Shown here in pieces: positions 25,614-34,611 of a DNA stretch of 64,000 nucleotides. A model generated the notes under the pieces. That model saw only the letters and a list, made by a program, of their open reading frames with translations, had not been told where the DNA came from and ran no database searches. Both the position numbers and the translations under genes were made by a program. Position 1 is the first letter of the stretch. Each line of letters starts with the position of its first letter. Origin of the DNA: WLWS01 sp965243105 (GTDB lineage Bacteria; Pseudomonadota; Gammaproteobacteria; Eutrophobiales; Eutrophobiaceae); contig CBDEUC010000001.1 in the NCBI GenBank assembly GCA_965243105.1, forward strand, positions 542,582 through 606,581. The letters are read 5' to 3'.

Positions 25614-28600
25614 CTAGCAAAAATTTCTCGACTTGAATTTCATGTCCTTAATCCAGCTACTCCTGTCATAGAGTTGTTGAGCGATTATATGCAGTACTCC
25701 TTCGTGTTTTTGCACCTTCCCGTCTACCTGTAACAGGCTGACGCTACTTATAAAGTTTCGGTACCGGGCGATCACCGAGGACCAGATGATGATATTCATG
25801 AAGCCGCTTTCATCTTCCAGGGTAAAAAACATCACGCCGGAAGCTGTTCCCGGTCGTTGACGGCTGGTAACTATGCCAGCTATTCGCGCCGGCGTATCAT
25901 TTTGCAGGCTCCACAAGTCTGCAGCTTTCACCGCTCCCAGCTTTTCCAGTCGAGGTCGTAGCAAAGCCAGGGGGTGACGTCGCAGGGTGAAACCAGTGCT
26001 GGCATAGTCTGCCAGTATGTCCTCACCCTCTGAGGGTAAGGGAAGCATGATAGAAGTATTGCCTGTTCTGCCAGAGGCGAATAGCGGTGTATGATTCTTT
26101 GCATCAAGCGCGCTCCAGTAACTGCGATGCCTGTCTTCACTCATGCCACAAAAAGCATCTGCATCTGCGAGACACTGTACAGCCTTGCTGGATAACGCGG
26201 TACGCTGGATGAAGTCCTCTATACTCCTGTATTCCTGTTTTTCTCTTTGTTCAACAAGCAACAATGCATCTGCTTCAGCCAGTCCTTTTACGTGACGAAG
26301 CCCAAGACGTAAAGCGGGGGCATCCTTCCGTTTGTTATCGGCAAAATCGAGCGATGAATCGTAATTGCTGTGATTAATATCAACCGGTAGTATGGAAACA
26401 TTGTGTCGTTTTGCATCATTGAGTAACTGCGCGGGGCTGTAAAAACCCATTGGTTGGCTATTCAAAAGGGCACAGGTAAAAGCAGCGGGGTGATAGCACT
26501 TCAGCCAGGAAGACGTGTAGGCCAGCAGGGCAAAGCTGGCTGAATGTGACTCTGGAAAACCATACTCCCCAAAACCCTTGACCTGTTTATATATCTGCCG
26601 GGCAAAGCTTTCGCTATATCCACGCTGTTTCATGCCGCTCAGCAGTTTTTCCTCAAAAACTTCCAGGCCACCCTTACGATTCCACGCGGCCATGCTACGA
26701 CGTAACTGGTCTGCTTCTCCCGGGTTAAAACCTGCCGCTACGATAGCAAGTTGCATCACCTGTTCCTGGAAGATTGGCACACCCAGTGTTCTTTCAAGTA
26801 CTTTCCTTACAGCTTCTCCCGGGTATGTAATCTTTTCCCGCCCATTTCGTCTTGCAAGGTAGGGATGCACCATTTCCCCCTGGATAGGCCCCGGGCGTAC
26901 GATAGCTATCTGGATAACAAGGTCGTAGTAATTGCGAGGCTTCAGGCGGGGTAGCATACTCATCTGTGCCCGGGACTCTATCTGGAAGACCCCTATCGTA
27001 TCCGCCTTTTGAATCATTTCGTAGACAGAGGGATCTTCAGGAGGAATGTTACTGAGGGAAAGCTGCTTTTCCTGGTAGCTGTTGATGAGATCTATAGACT
27101 TGCGTATGGCGGTCAACATGCCCAGCGAAAGCACATCTATCTTTAGCAGGCCGATGGCCTCCAGGTCATGTTTTTCCCATTGAATAACACTTCGGTCGGG
27201 CATACTTGCGTTCTCTATCGGAACCAGGTGAGAAAGTTGTCCCTGGCTGATAACAAAGCCGCCGACATGCTGTGACAGGTGACGCGGAAAATGGAGCAAT
27301 TCGTTTACCAGGTGGACAAGTCTCCTGACAGGTGGACTTTTCAGCGAAAACCCGGCGCTCTCAAAACGCGAGATAATATCCCTGTCCCACCATGTGATCG
27401 CCTTGCTCAGGCTATCTACCTGGGTAAGACTCATACCCAGCGCTTTACCTATATCCCGAATTGCGCTCTTCACCTTGTAAGTAACAACAGTCGCAGTAAG
27501 CGCAGCACGATCGCGCCCATACTTCCTGTAGATATATTGAATAACCTCTTCGCGACGTTCATGCTCAAAGTCCACATCAATATCGGGTGGCTCGCCGCGT
27601 TCCCTGGATATAAAACGCTCAAAAAGAAGATCCATACGTGCAGGATCAACCTCGCTAATACCAAGGCAATAACAGACAGAAGAATTTGCGGCTGAACCTC
27701 TTCCCTGGCAAAGAATATCCTGTTCTCGAGCAAATTTTACAATGTCATGCACGGTGAGAAAGTATTGCTCATAATTTAATTCATTAATCAGGGCCAGCTC
27801 TTTCTCTACAAGCCTGGCGACCTTGCCAGGAATCTCACCCGGCCATCGTTTTTTCAAACCCTGTTGCACGAGGTGCCGTAACCATGATTCGGGACTATGC
27901 TCCGCGGGCACAAGCTCTGCCGGGTATTCATAGCGAAGCTCATCCAGGGAAAACTGGCAGCGCTTGCTGATCCTGGTACTCTCTGCGAGTAAGGCTGGGG
28001 GGTACAGCTTTACCAGCCGCTCCGGTTCACGCAGATACCTCTCCCCATTGGCATGTATTTCATAACCAAGTTGATCAAGTGGTTTGCCAAGTCGAATGGC
28101 TGTCAGGGTGTTTTGTAAGTACCGACGTTTCCTGGTGTGCATGTGAACGTCACCGCATGCACAGAGATTCAAACCCAACTCCCTGCCAAGTGTTTCCAGT
28201 TCCTCCAGGTACATTCGATCATTTCCATCAAGCATAAGCTCTACGGCTATCCAGCAATTTCCGGGAAACAGCTCAGATAACCAGCTTAATTCCTCCGTTC
28301 TGCCCGTTGTTGATTGCTGCCTGGGCAGGTAAAGGGCGAGACAGTCACGCGGGAGATGCTCAATGAAAAGAGAACGATCAAGATAATAGTGACCCTTGGC
28401 GGCCCGTCGACGGGATTCAGTAACCAGGTTGGAAAGTTGACCATAAGACTTGCGATTCGTGGCGAGTAAAACACAGGAGGGGCCTTCTTTAATTCGAAAC
28501 TCACTGCCAACTATCAGCCTGATGTCCTTTTGTTTAGCCTCCACGTGAGCACGTACAACCCCTGAAAGACTGCATTCATCGGTAATAGCTATTGCCCTGT

Positions 28601-28709
28601 AACCGAGAAAGTCAGCCTGGCTGACCAGTTCCTCGGGATGAGATGCACCTCTTAAAAATGTAAAGTTACTGATGCAATGAAGCTCAGCATAACCAATGTC
28701 TTTTTTCAT
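25614..28709 (-). CDS. dnaE2: Error-prone DNA polymerase III alpha subunit DnaE2
   Basis: 1031 aa from ATG 28709 (an upstream ATG at 28727 would overlap imuB by 17 bp). PHP domain at the N-terminus (YAELHCISNFTFLRGASHPEEL), polymerase core with catalytic acidic motif PDIDVDFEHERREEV and GRGSAANSSVCY, FGEYGFPESHSASFALLAY, and a C-terminal OB fold. Replicative DnaE is about 1160 aa, so the shorter length and the imuAB context identify DnaE2. It carries out damage-induced translesion synthesis with ImuA and ImuB. Last gene of the lexA operon. Confidence 0.95.
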   Translation of the reverse strand: MKKDIGYAELHCISNFTFLRGASHPEELVSQADFLGYRAIAITDECSLSGVVRAHVEAKQKDIRLIVGSEFRIKEGPSCVLLATNRKSYGQLSNLVTESRRRAAKGHYYLDRSLFIEHLPRDCLALYLPRQQSTTGRTEELSWLSELFPGNCWIAVELMLDGNDRMYLEELETLGRELGLNLCACGDVHMHTRKRRYLQNTLTAIRLGKPLDQLGYEIHANGERYLREPERLVKLYPPALLAESTRISKRCQFSLDELRYEYPAELVPAEHSPESWLRHLVQQGLKKRWPGEIPGKVARLVEKELALINELNYEQYFLTVHDIVKFAREQDILCQGRGSAANSSVCYCLGISEVDPARMDLLFERFISRERGEPPDIDVDFEHERREEVIQYIYRKYGRDRAALTATVVTYKVKSAIRDIGKALGMSLTQVDSLSKAITWWDRDIISRFESAGFSLKSPPVRRLVHLVNELLHFPRHLSQHVGGFVISQGQLSHLVPIENASMPDRSVIQWEKHDLEAIGLLKIDVLSLGMLTAIRKSIDLINSYQEKQLSLSNIPPEDPSVYEMIQKADTIGVFQIESRAQMSMLPRLKPRNYYDLVIQIAIVRPGPIQGEMVHPYLARRNGREKITYPGEAVRKVLERTLGVPIFQEQVMQLAIVAAGFNPGEADQLRRSMAAWNRKGGLEVFEEKLLSGMKQRGYSESFARQIYKQVKGFGEYGFPESHSASFALLAYTSSWLKCYHPAAFTCALLNSQPMGFYSPAQLLNDAKRHNVSILPVDINHSNYDSSLDFADNKRKDAPALRLGLRHVKGLAEADALLLVEQREKQEYRSIEDFIQRTALSSKAVQCLADADAFCGMSEDRHRSYWSALDAKNHTPLFASGRTGNTSIMLPLPSEGEDILADYASTGFTLRRHPLALLRPRLEKLGAVKAADLWSLQNDTPARIAGIVTSRQRPGTASGVMFFTLEDESGFMNIIIWSSVIARYRNFISSVSLLQVDGKVQKHEGVLHIIAQQLYDRSSWIKDMKFKSRNFC

Positions 28710-28710
28710 C

Positions 28711-30246
28711 TCAGCCAAACAGGCCATGCAGGTACCAGCAGCTTTCTGACTTCAGATCGCGATAAATCCATAGCCCACCAGCGAGTTCATCTATGGCAGT
28801 GTAGTAATCGCGTCGTATATCCTGTCCATCCCACCAGCCTGTTTCGATGCGTTCCGGACCCGAGCAGATATGAACAGGCCCTTTATAGTAAAGCCGGTTT
28901 GTTTTTTGCCTTAATAGCTGAGGTTCTGGTAATAACCAGAGAGGACGCTTCCTTATAGCTATGGTGCTACTGCCAGCAGGTTGTTGATGAAGTAAACCGG
29001 CATATTCAGGACGATGATCGGCACAGCAGGACAGGTGTGAAATATTTTCCTGCCCCAGTCTAACCCGTAGCTGGTCCAGCAGGCCCTGGATATCTTCTTC
29101 GTCATGGCTACTCCGGGGATCGTGCCTGAATAATTCACGTGTTTTGCTATGAAACTCATGAAACTCCTCGGCAAGAAGTTCAAGGCCGATGACAGGTCCG
29201 GGTAGCTGGCGCTGTTCAAGATCGGTTTCAACCAGCTTCAGGAAATATTGCTTGTCCCGTGAAGGCTGTCTCAGGAAAAAATTCATGACAGTTGTATCGC
29301 GCTGCCTGTGCTCCAGGTAGATTAGAAAATGATTTGTATAAAAGTCGTAGTGCCTCAGAAAAACAATCAACTCATTCAAAAGGTTGTCAATGTGAGGCAG
29401 CAAGCGGTGGTTTTGCTTTATATCCCGCATAAATGAAAACCGTTTATTAAAACGGGGCGCAGGATGGTGAGGAGATAATAGCTCCTGCTTTTTACCAAGG
29501 AGGATCTCCAGGTAGCTGACAAAATCTGCATCAAAACGTCTTGCCAGTTCATTAACAGGTAAACGCCAGAGATCCCTCAGTACACGCACGCCAATTTTAT
29601 CCAGCTGTGAGAGAGATTTATCATCAATAGGCAGGGCATTGACCGGCAAATCACCTGACACGGAACGTAACTCGTCAAGACCATGGATTATGCTTTCATA
29701 ACCTGACCTGGCCAGTAGCAGGCTGGCAGCAGGAACAGGGGAGACAACCGTGTTAAAGGTAGAACTCAGTTTTTTTTTAAGGCTTTGCGCCAGCTTTTGT
29801 TGAATCAGCTCCAGTGAACCGAAGTACCTGATACTGCCAGCAACCTCCAGTAGAAAAGACGTGGGGGGGGCAATACTAACCCGTGAACTTAATTGCATGG
29901 AATCTGTGACCAGTTCCTGTAGCTTGTCCTGCTGCGTGACGGGGTCAATATTCGAGCTCTTCAATGTCTCGCAAACCGCAAGCGCGGCATTGATTGTCAT
30001 GCCCCGGGAAATCCCTTTCTGCCTGGCTAATTTCGATGCATTGTGCACATAGTGCATGCCCGCGATTTCTTCAAGAACAACAAATGCCGAATTTTGATAG
30101 TCATGTCCTGAGCATTCAAGGTCTAACTCGGGGAGATCGACAGCCAGCCATAGATCAGTCCTGGTTAAAGCAGCGTTTTCATCCTGGGGGTGAGCCTGTT
30201 GATCAACATTCTCATACCAGGACGAACGATCAAGCAGGGTACGCAT
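28711..30246 (-). CDS. imuB: ImuB, Y-family polymerase-like mutasome protein
   Basis: 511 aa. The N-terminal part begins LWLAVDLPELDLECSG, where Y-family polymerases have catalytic acids, followed by palm/finger and little-finger-like parts; ImuB proteins lack a full catalytic set and act as adaptor to the beta clamp and DnaE2. The C-terminal tail is the usual ImuB extension. The start ATG 30246 has AGGTGA about 8 bp upstream, and that site is partly inside a hairpin (30257-30271). The gap to imuA is unusually long (137 bp) and structured. Confidence 0.92.
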   Translation of the reverse strand: MRTLLDRSSWYENVDQQAHPQDENAALTRTDLWLAVDLPELDLECSGHDYQNSAFVVLEEIAGMHYVHNASKLARQKGISRGMTINAALAVCETLKSSNIDPVTQQDKLQELVTDSMQLSSRVSIAPPTSFLLEVAGSIRYFGSLELIQQKLAQSLKKKLSSTFNTVVSPVPAASLLLARSGYESIIHGLDELRSVSGDLPVNALPIDDKSLSQLDKIGVRVLRDLWRLPVNELARRFDADFVSYLEILLGKKQELLSPHHPAPRFNKRFSFMRDIKQNHRLLPHIDNLLNELIVFLRHYDFYTNHFLIYLEHRQRDTTVMNFFLRQPSRDKQYFLKLVETDLEQRQLPGPVIGLELLAEEFHEFHSKTRELFRHDPRSSHDEEDIQGLLDQLRVRLGQENISHLSCCADHRPEYAGLLHQQPAGSSTIAIRKRPLWLLPEPQLLRQKTNRLYYKGPVHICSGPERIETGWWDGQDIRRDYYTAIDELAGGLWIYRDLKSESCWYLHGLFG

Positions 30247-30256
30247 AACAAGATCA

Positions 30257-30271
30257 CCTGGTAAAACCAGG
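30257..30271 (-). promoter_or_regulatory. Hairpin overlapping the imuB ribosome site
   Basis: On the minus strand CCTGGT-TTT-ACCAGG forms a perfect 6-bp stem with 3-nt loop. The AGG at its 3' end belongs to the AGGTGA ribosome site of imuB, so folding could limit imuB translation. Confidence 0.5.
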
Positions 30272-30281
30272 CTTAAAAATC

Positions 30282-30335
30282 AGCGGCACTCCGGTCGGGG
30301 TATGGGGTGGGGTGCGGGGAGTCCGGAGTGACGCT
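30282..30335. repeat. Inverted repeat enclosing a G-quadruplex motif, imuA-imuB gap
   Basis: Arms 30282-30294 and 30323-30335 pair over 13 bp with one mismatch (core CACTCCGG/CCGGAGTG). Between them, on the plus strand, lie four runs of four G (30297-30300, 30304-30307, 30309-30312, 30316-30319) with loops of 3, 1 and 3 nt, a textbook quadruplex motif. The imuA-imuB-dnaE2 mRNA carries the C-rich complement, so the quadruplex would form in the template DNA strand. Confidence 0.8.
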
Positions 30336-30383
30336 GTGGTGAATCTTGCCTGTAATTTACCGTTTAATTATTGTTGTAGTAGC

Positions 30384-31010
30384 CTAGTGAAAAGGCAGCT
30401 TTATCGTGGCAGAGCGATAACGGTTTGCACCACGGGCCTTGATAACATGGGCATGAAGGCCCTGGTCGGTATGTTTCAGGCGTAATTGCAGTGAAGCCGG
30501 TGAGTTTTTTGCTTCCCGGTGGCGGAATAATACGCCGGAAGTTTGTCCTTCGCTGGCAGCCAATTGTAAACGCCTGACAACGGCATTTGGCAGGGAGTCC
30601 AGCCAGGCCAGCACGAGACCACAGCTCTCGGACTGCAGGGCCTTTTCCACGGACCACATGGCATCCTTGCAGGTGGTTTCAGGATCAATATTGATAATGT
30701 AATTAATGTCGACACCAGCATTTGCCAGGGCAGGGGCATAGGGAATATAAGGTGGTGCCACCAGCATCACCCAGCGTTTTTCGCTGGTAATGGAACGCAT
30801 CAGCGGCAGTAGTAGCTGTAACTCACCAAAGCCCCACTGGGGTGTGAGCATTTCCATCATGGCACTCCTTGGCCAGCCACCTTCCGGAAGGATGGCATCC
30901 AGTGCCGGGTAGCCGGTGGGAATGCCACCTGATTTTAACTCGGTGATTTCGTCACCAAGCCAGACGTGCGGATTGTTGATTATAAGATCTTGTAATTGGC
31001 TATTTATCAT
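30384..31010 (-). CDS. imuA: ImuA, SOS mutasome RecA-like protein
   Basis: 208 aa. The start at 31010 is chosen for its GGAGAAAT site; a longer frame (31052) lacks one. RecA/SulA-like core: GGIPTGYPALDAILPEGGWP at the start, MMEMLTPQWGFGELQLLLPL where the degenerate nucleotide loop lies, and CGLVLAWLDSLPNAVVRRLQ. ImuA works with ImuB and DnaE2 in induced mutagenesis and binds RecA in studied systems. It follows lexA after 90 bp on the same strand. Confidence 0.88.
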   Translation of the reverse strand: MINSQLQDLIINNPHVWLGDEITELKSGGIPTGYPALDAILPEGGWPRSAMMEMLTPQWGFGELQLLLPLMRSITSEKRWVMLVAPPYIPYAPALANAGVDINYIINIDPETTCKDAMWSVEKALQSESCGLVLAWLDSLPNAVVRRLQLAASEGQTSGVLFRHREAKNSPASLQLRLKHTDQGLHAHVIKARGANRYRSATIKLPFH

Positions 31011-31100
31011 TCTATTTCTCCAGCTTATTCTCGTCAGCAGGGCGTCCAACACTATGCTCAGCTGTTACCGAGCATATGCGGCTTATTTTGTTAACACTGT

Positions 31101-31706
31101 TTAGAGGGGACGTATGACTCCGACCGCGATACCTTCTATGTCCAGTGTGCTTTCTTTCAGGTTGACCTCTATGGCCCGGAAATCGGGGTTTTCCGCTTCC
31201 AGGTAGACCATGTGGCCTTGCCGGTTAAGGCGTTTGACAGTGACCTCATCCTCCAGTCGTGCTACTACGATTTCTCCATCCTCGGCAGTGGGCCGGCGGT
31301 GTACAGCCAGCAAATCACCATCAAGGATGCCTACATCACGCATACTTTCTCCCTGTACACGTAACAGGTAGTCGGCTGCAGGCTGAAAAAGCGCCGGGTC
31401 TACCTGCTTGTAATCTTCAATATTCTCCTCGGCCAGCAGAGGTTGTCCTGCCGCAACCCGGCCGACCAGGGGCAGGCCCTGCTCAAACATGTCAATTTGT
31501 AGCAGGCGTATACCCCTTGATGCATTGGGTATGAGTTCTATGGCTCCTTTACGGGCAAGGGCCTGCAGATGTCCACGTACACCGTTGGTAGAGCTGAGAT
31601 TCATGGCCTGCGCAATCTCCGCCACGGTCGGGGGCATGTTGTTATCCCTGATACTTTCTCTAATAAAATCAAGGATTTCGAGTTGTCTGGCTGTTAATGT
31701 AATCAT
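31101..31706 (-). CDS. lexA: LexA repressor
   Basis: 201 aa. N-terminal winged helix (TARQLEILDFIRES, AEIAQAMNLSSTNGVRGHL), Ala-Gly cleavage site in VAAGQPLL, and catalytic Ser (GESMRDVGI) and Lys (VTVKRL) of the self-cleaving domain. First gene of the lexA-imuA-imuB-dnaE2 operon, as in other proteobacteria with this cassette. No ribosome site precedes the ATG, and a LexA-box-like sequence ends 2 bases before it, so the mRNA may be leaderless. Confidence 0.96.
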   Translation of the reverse strand: MITLTARQLEILDFIRESIRDNNMPPTVAEIAQAMNLSSTNGVRGHLQALARKGAIELIPNASRGIRLLQIDMFEQGLPLVGRVAAGQPLLAEENIEDYKQVDPALFQPAADYLLRVQGESMRDVGILDGDLLAVHRRPTAEDGEIVVARLEDEVTVKRLNRQGHMVYLEAENPDFRAIEVNLKESTLDIEGIAVGVIRPL

Positions 31707-31707
31707 G

Positions 31708-31723
31708 GTGTTAATATAAACAG
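31708..31723 (-). promoter_or_regulatory. LexA box at the lexA start
   Basis: On the minus strand CTGT-TTATATTA-ACAC matches the CTGT-N8-ACAG consensus except for the last base. The embedded TATATT could be the -10 element, placing the transcript start at or next to the ATG. LexA bound here would block its own promoter. Confidence 0.65.
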
Positions 31724-31817
31724 TGCTTTTATGAGCAGTATAGTAGTATTTTTTTAATGATCAAGCAGGAATTGTAAAAATCTTTTATCCATGGGTCCGT
31801 GGTGGGAGAATTCAGCC

Positions 31818-32486
31818 ATGTGTGGACGTATGAACGTAAGTGACAGCCCCTTTGTCAGGGAGCTGATGAAGACGCTGGGACTGGCTGTTTTCCCGCAGGC
31901 GAAGAACAATATCGCTCCCGGCAGCAGTACTGCCATCGTGTTTGAAGAGGCCGGTGAGCGGCACATGCATGAAGCCACCTGGTCGCTGCTGATAGAACCG
32001 AAAAAAAAGGGGCCTGGATACCGCCCAAACCCGAAGTGGAAAACATTCAATGCCAAATCCACGCGTCTTGAAAGCAGTCGCCTGTGGTCATCGGCGATAA
32101 AATCCCAGCGTGCCATCATCCCGGCCAGCTGTTTCTTTGAATGGAAAGACAAGGTTTGTTACGCCGTGGGGCCAGCGGACAGTGCCATCGCCTTTGCCGG
32201 TCTTTACCGGCGCTGGCAGTTCGCAGATGAGACGGTTTATTCCTTTAGCGTGATTACCCTGCCAGGACAGGATAATTTCAGCCATATACACGATAAAAGT
32301 TATCCCCTGATGCTGGAAGAAGAAGATTTTGAACGCTGGCTTGATCCCGAAATCCGGGAAGTGAATGCGCTCAGGGATATCCTGGATACAGGGATACGGC
32401 GGGAAGTGACGGTGACACCGGTGGAATCACCGACGACCATGGTGGTTTCCGGAGAAAGCAGGCAAATCCTGCCACAGGCTGCCTGA
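31818..32486 (+). CDS. SRAP (HMCES/YedK) family protein
   Basis: 222 aa. The start at 31818 gives the family hallmark Met-Cys2 (MCGRMNV), the catalytic Cys that bonds to abasic sites once Met is removed; GGGAGA lies 9 bp upstream. Other signatures are NIAPGS, FNAKSTRLES, RAIIPASCFFEW and the active His in FSHIHDKSYPLML. It shields abasic sites in single-stranded DNA. Divergent from lexA (111 bp), consistent with SOS control. Confidence 0.93.
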   Translation: MCGRMNVSDSPFVRELMKTLGLAVFPQAKNNIAPGSSTAIVFEEAGERHMHEATWSLLIEPKKKGPGYRPNPKWKTFNAKSTRLESSRLWSSAIKSQRAIIPASCFFEWKDKVCYAVGPADSAIAFAGLYRRWQFADETVYSFSVITLPGQDNFSHIHDKSYPLMLEEEDFERWLDPEIREVNALRDILDTGIRREVTVTPVESPTTMVVSGESRQILPQAA

Positions 32487-32492
32487 GCTGGA

Positions 32493-32942
32493 TCAGTTGC
32501 CCGGCAGCTTTTTCTCCATGGTGATCAGGCGGTGTTCCCCGGCCATCACTTCAGAACCAGGTACAAGCACATAGTCCAGTCCGGCATAAAAATCCTCCAG
32601 GTAATGATGAGGATGTAATTCCAGGTGATTGAGCCCCATATCCAGCGCGATATTCTCGAGCTCCTGCAACATCAGCCTGGCCAGGCCCTTGCCTCGATGC
32701 TCTCGGGTAAGCGCGACCCTTGCGATTTCTCCTTCAGTTTCTGAGAGCGCGACCAGCCGAGCGGTACCGACGTCCTCGCCGTTTACCTGCAGTAGTACGT
32801 GTATGGCAGCTTCATTCAGACCATCTTCTTCAACGTCATGAGGAATACCCTGCTCATCAACGAAGATTTGCTGGCGAATGCGCCGGGCTGAGGCCAGCTC
32901 TTTTGGGGCGCTTGCTCTTGTAACGGTGGTACCTGTCTCCAT
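32493..32942 (-). CDS. GNAT-family N-acetyltransferase
   Basis: 149 aa from ATG 32942; the longer frame to 33035 runs through a terminator hairpin and is rejected. GNAT core: IFVDEQGIPHDVEEDG, VGTARLV, and acetyl-CoA loop REHRGKGLARLM. The short ElaA-like form acetylates an unknown small molecule. Convergent with the SRAP gene. Confidence 0.88.
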   Translation of the reverse strand: METGTTVTRASAPKELASARRIRQQIFVDEQGIPHDVEEDGLNEAAIHVLLQVNGEDVGTARLVALSETEGEIARVALTREHRGKGLARLMLQELENIALDMGLNHLELHPHHYLEDFYAGLDYVLVPGSEVMAGEHRLITMEKKLPGN

Positions 32943-32993
32943 GCTGTGATCATAACCTATTGTGAATAGGGCTGGCAGTTTGGCATCAGGGAC

Positions 32994-33027
32994 AAAAAAA
33001 GCCCCGCCTTGGTATTCAAAGCGGGGC
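32994..33027 (-). terminator. Rho-independent terminator
   Basis: On the minus strand the stem GCCCCGC / GCGGGGC (33021-33027 and 33001-33007) is followed by seven T. It ends the transcript of the NTF2-like gene at 33102-33530, upstream of the acetyltransferase. Confidence 0.85.
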
Positions 33028-33101
33028 CAACACATGAACTGAATCTAGAGGGGGAGGATTAAGATGTCAGTTCGGGATCAATTAGTGTTATCCAGGCTTG
33101 A

Positions 33102-33530
33102 TTAGTTCCAGCTCTGTAACTGGATTTTCCAGCTGCCATCGGCCTGCTGGCTGATGACATTGGTCATTTCTCCAAACAGCTCGCTTTCAACGCCATTTGA
33201 GACCTTTGTCGCTATCCAGACGGCGCTCTGGTAAACAACATTTCCGTGTTGCCTGCTGTTGATGGTCTGAAGACGAAAGTTGCCGGTGCCACTCGTGATT
33301 TGCTTTTCCCAGAAACGCCTGATGTCCTCGCTTGTCTCAAGAATTTCAAGGCTTGGAGGTATAACCACTGCATCCTCGCTGTAAAGTTCAGCAAGTGCCC
33401 GGCTGTCTCCAGCTTCAAAAGCCTGTTCCAGGGTATTGTTGTCAAACCAGCCTGTTGCCTGCTGTGTTTCCGTTAAGGCCATTGCAGAACCAACGGCCGC
33501 TGCCATGATAATTGCGTAGATAGTTTTCAT
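33102..33530 (-). CDS. Exported SnoaL/NTF2-like protein
   Basis: 142 aa. Signal peptide (about 1-19), then a cone-shaped NTF2-like domain: EQAFEAGDSRALAELYSEDA, IPPSLEILETSEDIRRFWEK, and the closing DGSWKIQLQSWN. Resembles DUF4440/SnoaL-like proteins, which may bind or isomerise small molecules; no catalytic set can be named. Monocistronic, with its own terminator. Confidence 0.82.
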   Translation of the reverse strand: MKTIYAIIMAAAVGSAMALTETQQATGWFDNNTLEQAFEAGDSRALAELYSEDAVVIPPSLEILETSEDIRRFWEKQITSGTGNFRLQTINSRQHGNVVYQSAVWIATKVSNGVESELFGEMTNVISQQADGSWKIQLQSWN

Positions 33531-33677
33531 TGCTTTTTCCTCAAGTTGTTAAGTTCGTTTGCGGCACCTGCTTTAGTGCCTGAGCATGGCGTGTAAGATA
33601 AGGCTTGATAAAAAAGTTTACAATAGTAGAATTATTAAAAAACTGTTAACTAATATTAAACAATAGATTTTCATGCC

Positions 33678-34601
33678 ATGGACAAGATAAACAAGCTCAA
33701 CAGCATAGAAGTGTTCCTGCAGGTGGCGCGGCACCAGAGTTTTTCTGAAGCGGCGACACAGCTTGGAATATCCAAGGCGATGGTGTCAAAGCACGTCACC
33801 AATCTTGAAAATGCGCTGGGTGTTCGATTGATGAACCGCACGACCAGGCAAATCAACCTTACCGAAGCCGGGATAGCCTACCGCGACAGGGTCCAGGAGA
33901 TCCTGCACGAGATATCCGAGACCGAACAATCCATTGCGCAGCTGGGTTCAGAGCCCCGTGGCACCCTGCGTGTCATGGCTCCCACTTCTTTTGGATCCTT
34001 TCACCTGGCACGAGCAGTCTCCGGGTATCGCAAGATATATGAAGGGGTTAGCGTAGAGCTGGTGCTGACAGAACGGGAGCCGGATATTATCGAAGAGGGC
34101 CTGGACATGGTGGTACGTGTTGGCCTGCTGGAAGATTCCAGTCTCGTTGCAAGGCACATAGCAGATGCAAGGATGATTGTCTGTGCTTCGCATGAATACC
34201 TTGATGAACACGGTACACCGAAAAACATCGAAGAACTGAAGGAGCATAATTGCCTGGTATATTCCGGGCGACAGCCACTGGGGGAATGGCGTTTTTCAGT
34301 CAATGGTAAAGTCAAAAAACTGAAAGTCAGTGGGGACGTCAGGTCAAACGTTGGTGACGCGCTGCGCATAGCGGCGATCCAGGGTAGCGGACTGGTACAG
34401 TTACCGGCCTACATGGTTGGCCTCGACGTGGGGGCAGGGCGCCTGGTACCGGTGCTTGGGCAGTACTGCCCGCCGGCAAGACCTATTCACGCTATCTACC
34501 CGCATCGTCGACACCTGTCAGCCAAGGTACGAACTTTCGTGGAATACCTGATCGAGTTATACCAGCCGGAACCATACTGGGAACACTGGGCGGAGAGTTA
34601 A
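33678..34601 (+). CDS. LysR-type transcriptional regulator
   Basis: 307 aa. N-terminal winged helix: LNSIEVFLQVARHQSFSEAA, LGISKAMVSKHVTNLENALG, NRTTRQINLTEAG. The substrate-binding domain (about 95-300) is of the DsdC/CrgA-like group by pattern. Divergent from the NTF2-like gene (147 bp), its likely target; 10 bp before the VanZ-like gene. Confidence 0.92.
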   Translation: MDKINKLNSIEVFLQVARHQSFSEAATQLGISKAMVSKHVTNLENALGVRLMNRTTRQINLTEAGIAYRDRVQEILHEISETEQSIAQLGSEPRGTLRVMAPTSFGSFHLARAVSGYRKIYEGVSVELVLTEREPDIIEEGLDMVVRVGLLEDSSLVARHIADARMIVCASHEYLDEHGTPKNIEELKEHNCLVYSGRQPLGEWRFSVNGKVKKLKVSGDVRSNVGDALRIAAIQGSGLVQLPAYMVGLDVGAGRLVPVLGQYCPPARPIHAIYPHRRHLSAKVRTFVEYLIELYQPEPYWEHWAES

Positions 34602-34611
34602 GGGTAACGCG

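Noticed and set aside
32943..33035. Longer N-terminus of the acetyltransferase
   Set aside because: It would run through a clear terminator hairpin; ATG 32942 fits the GNAT fold.
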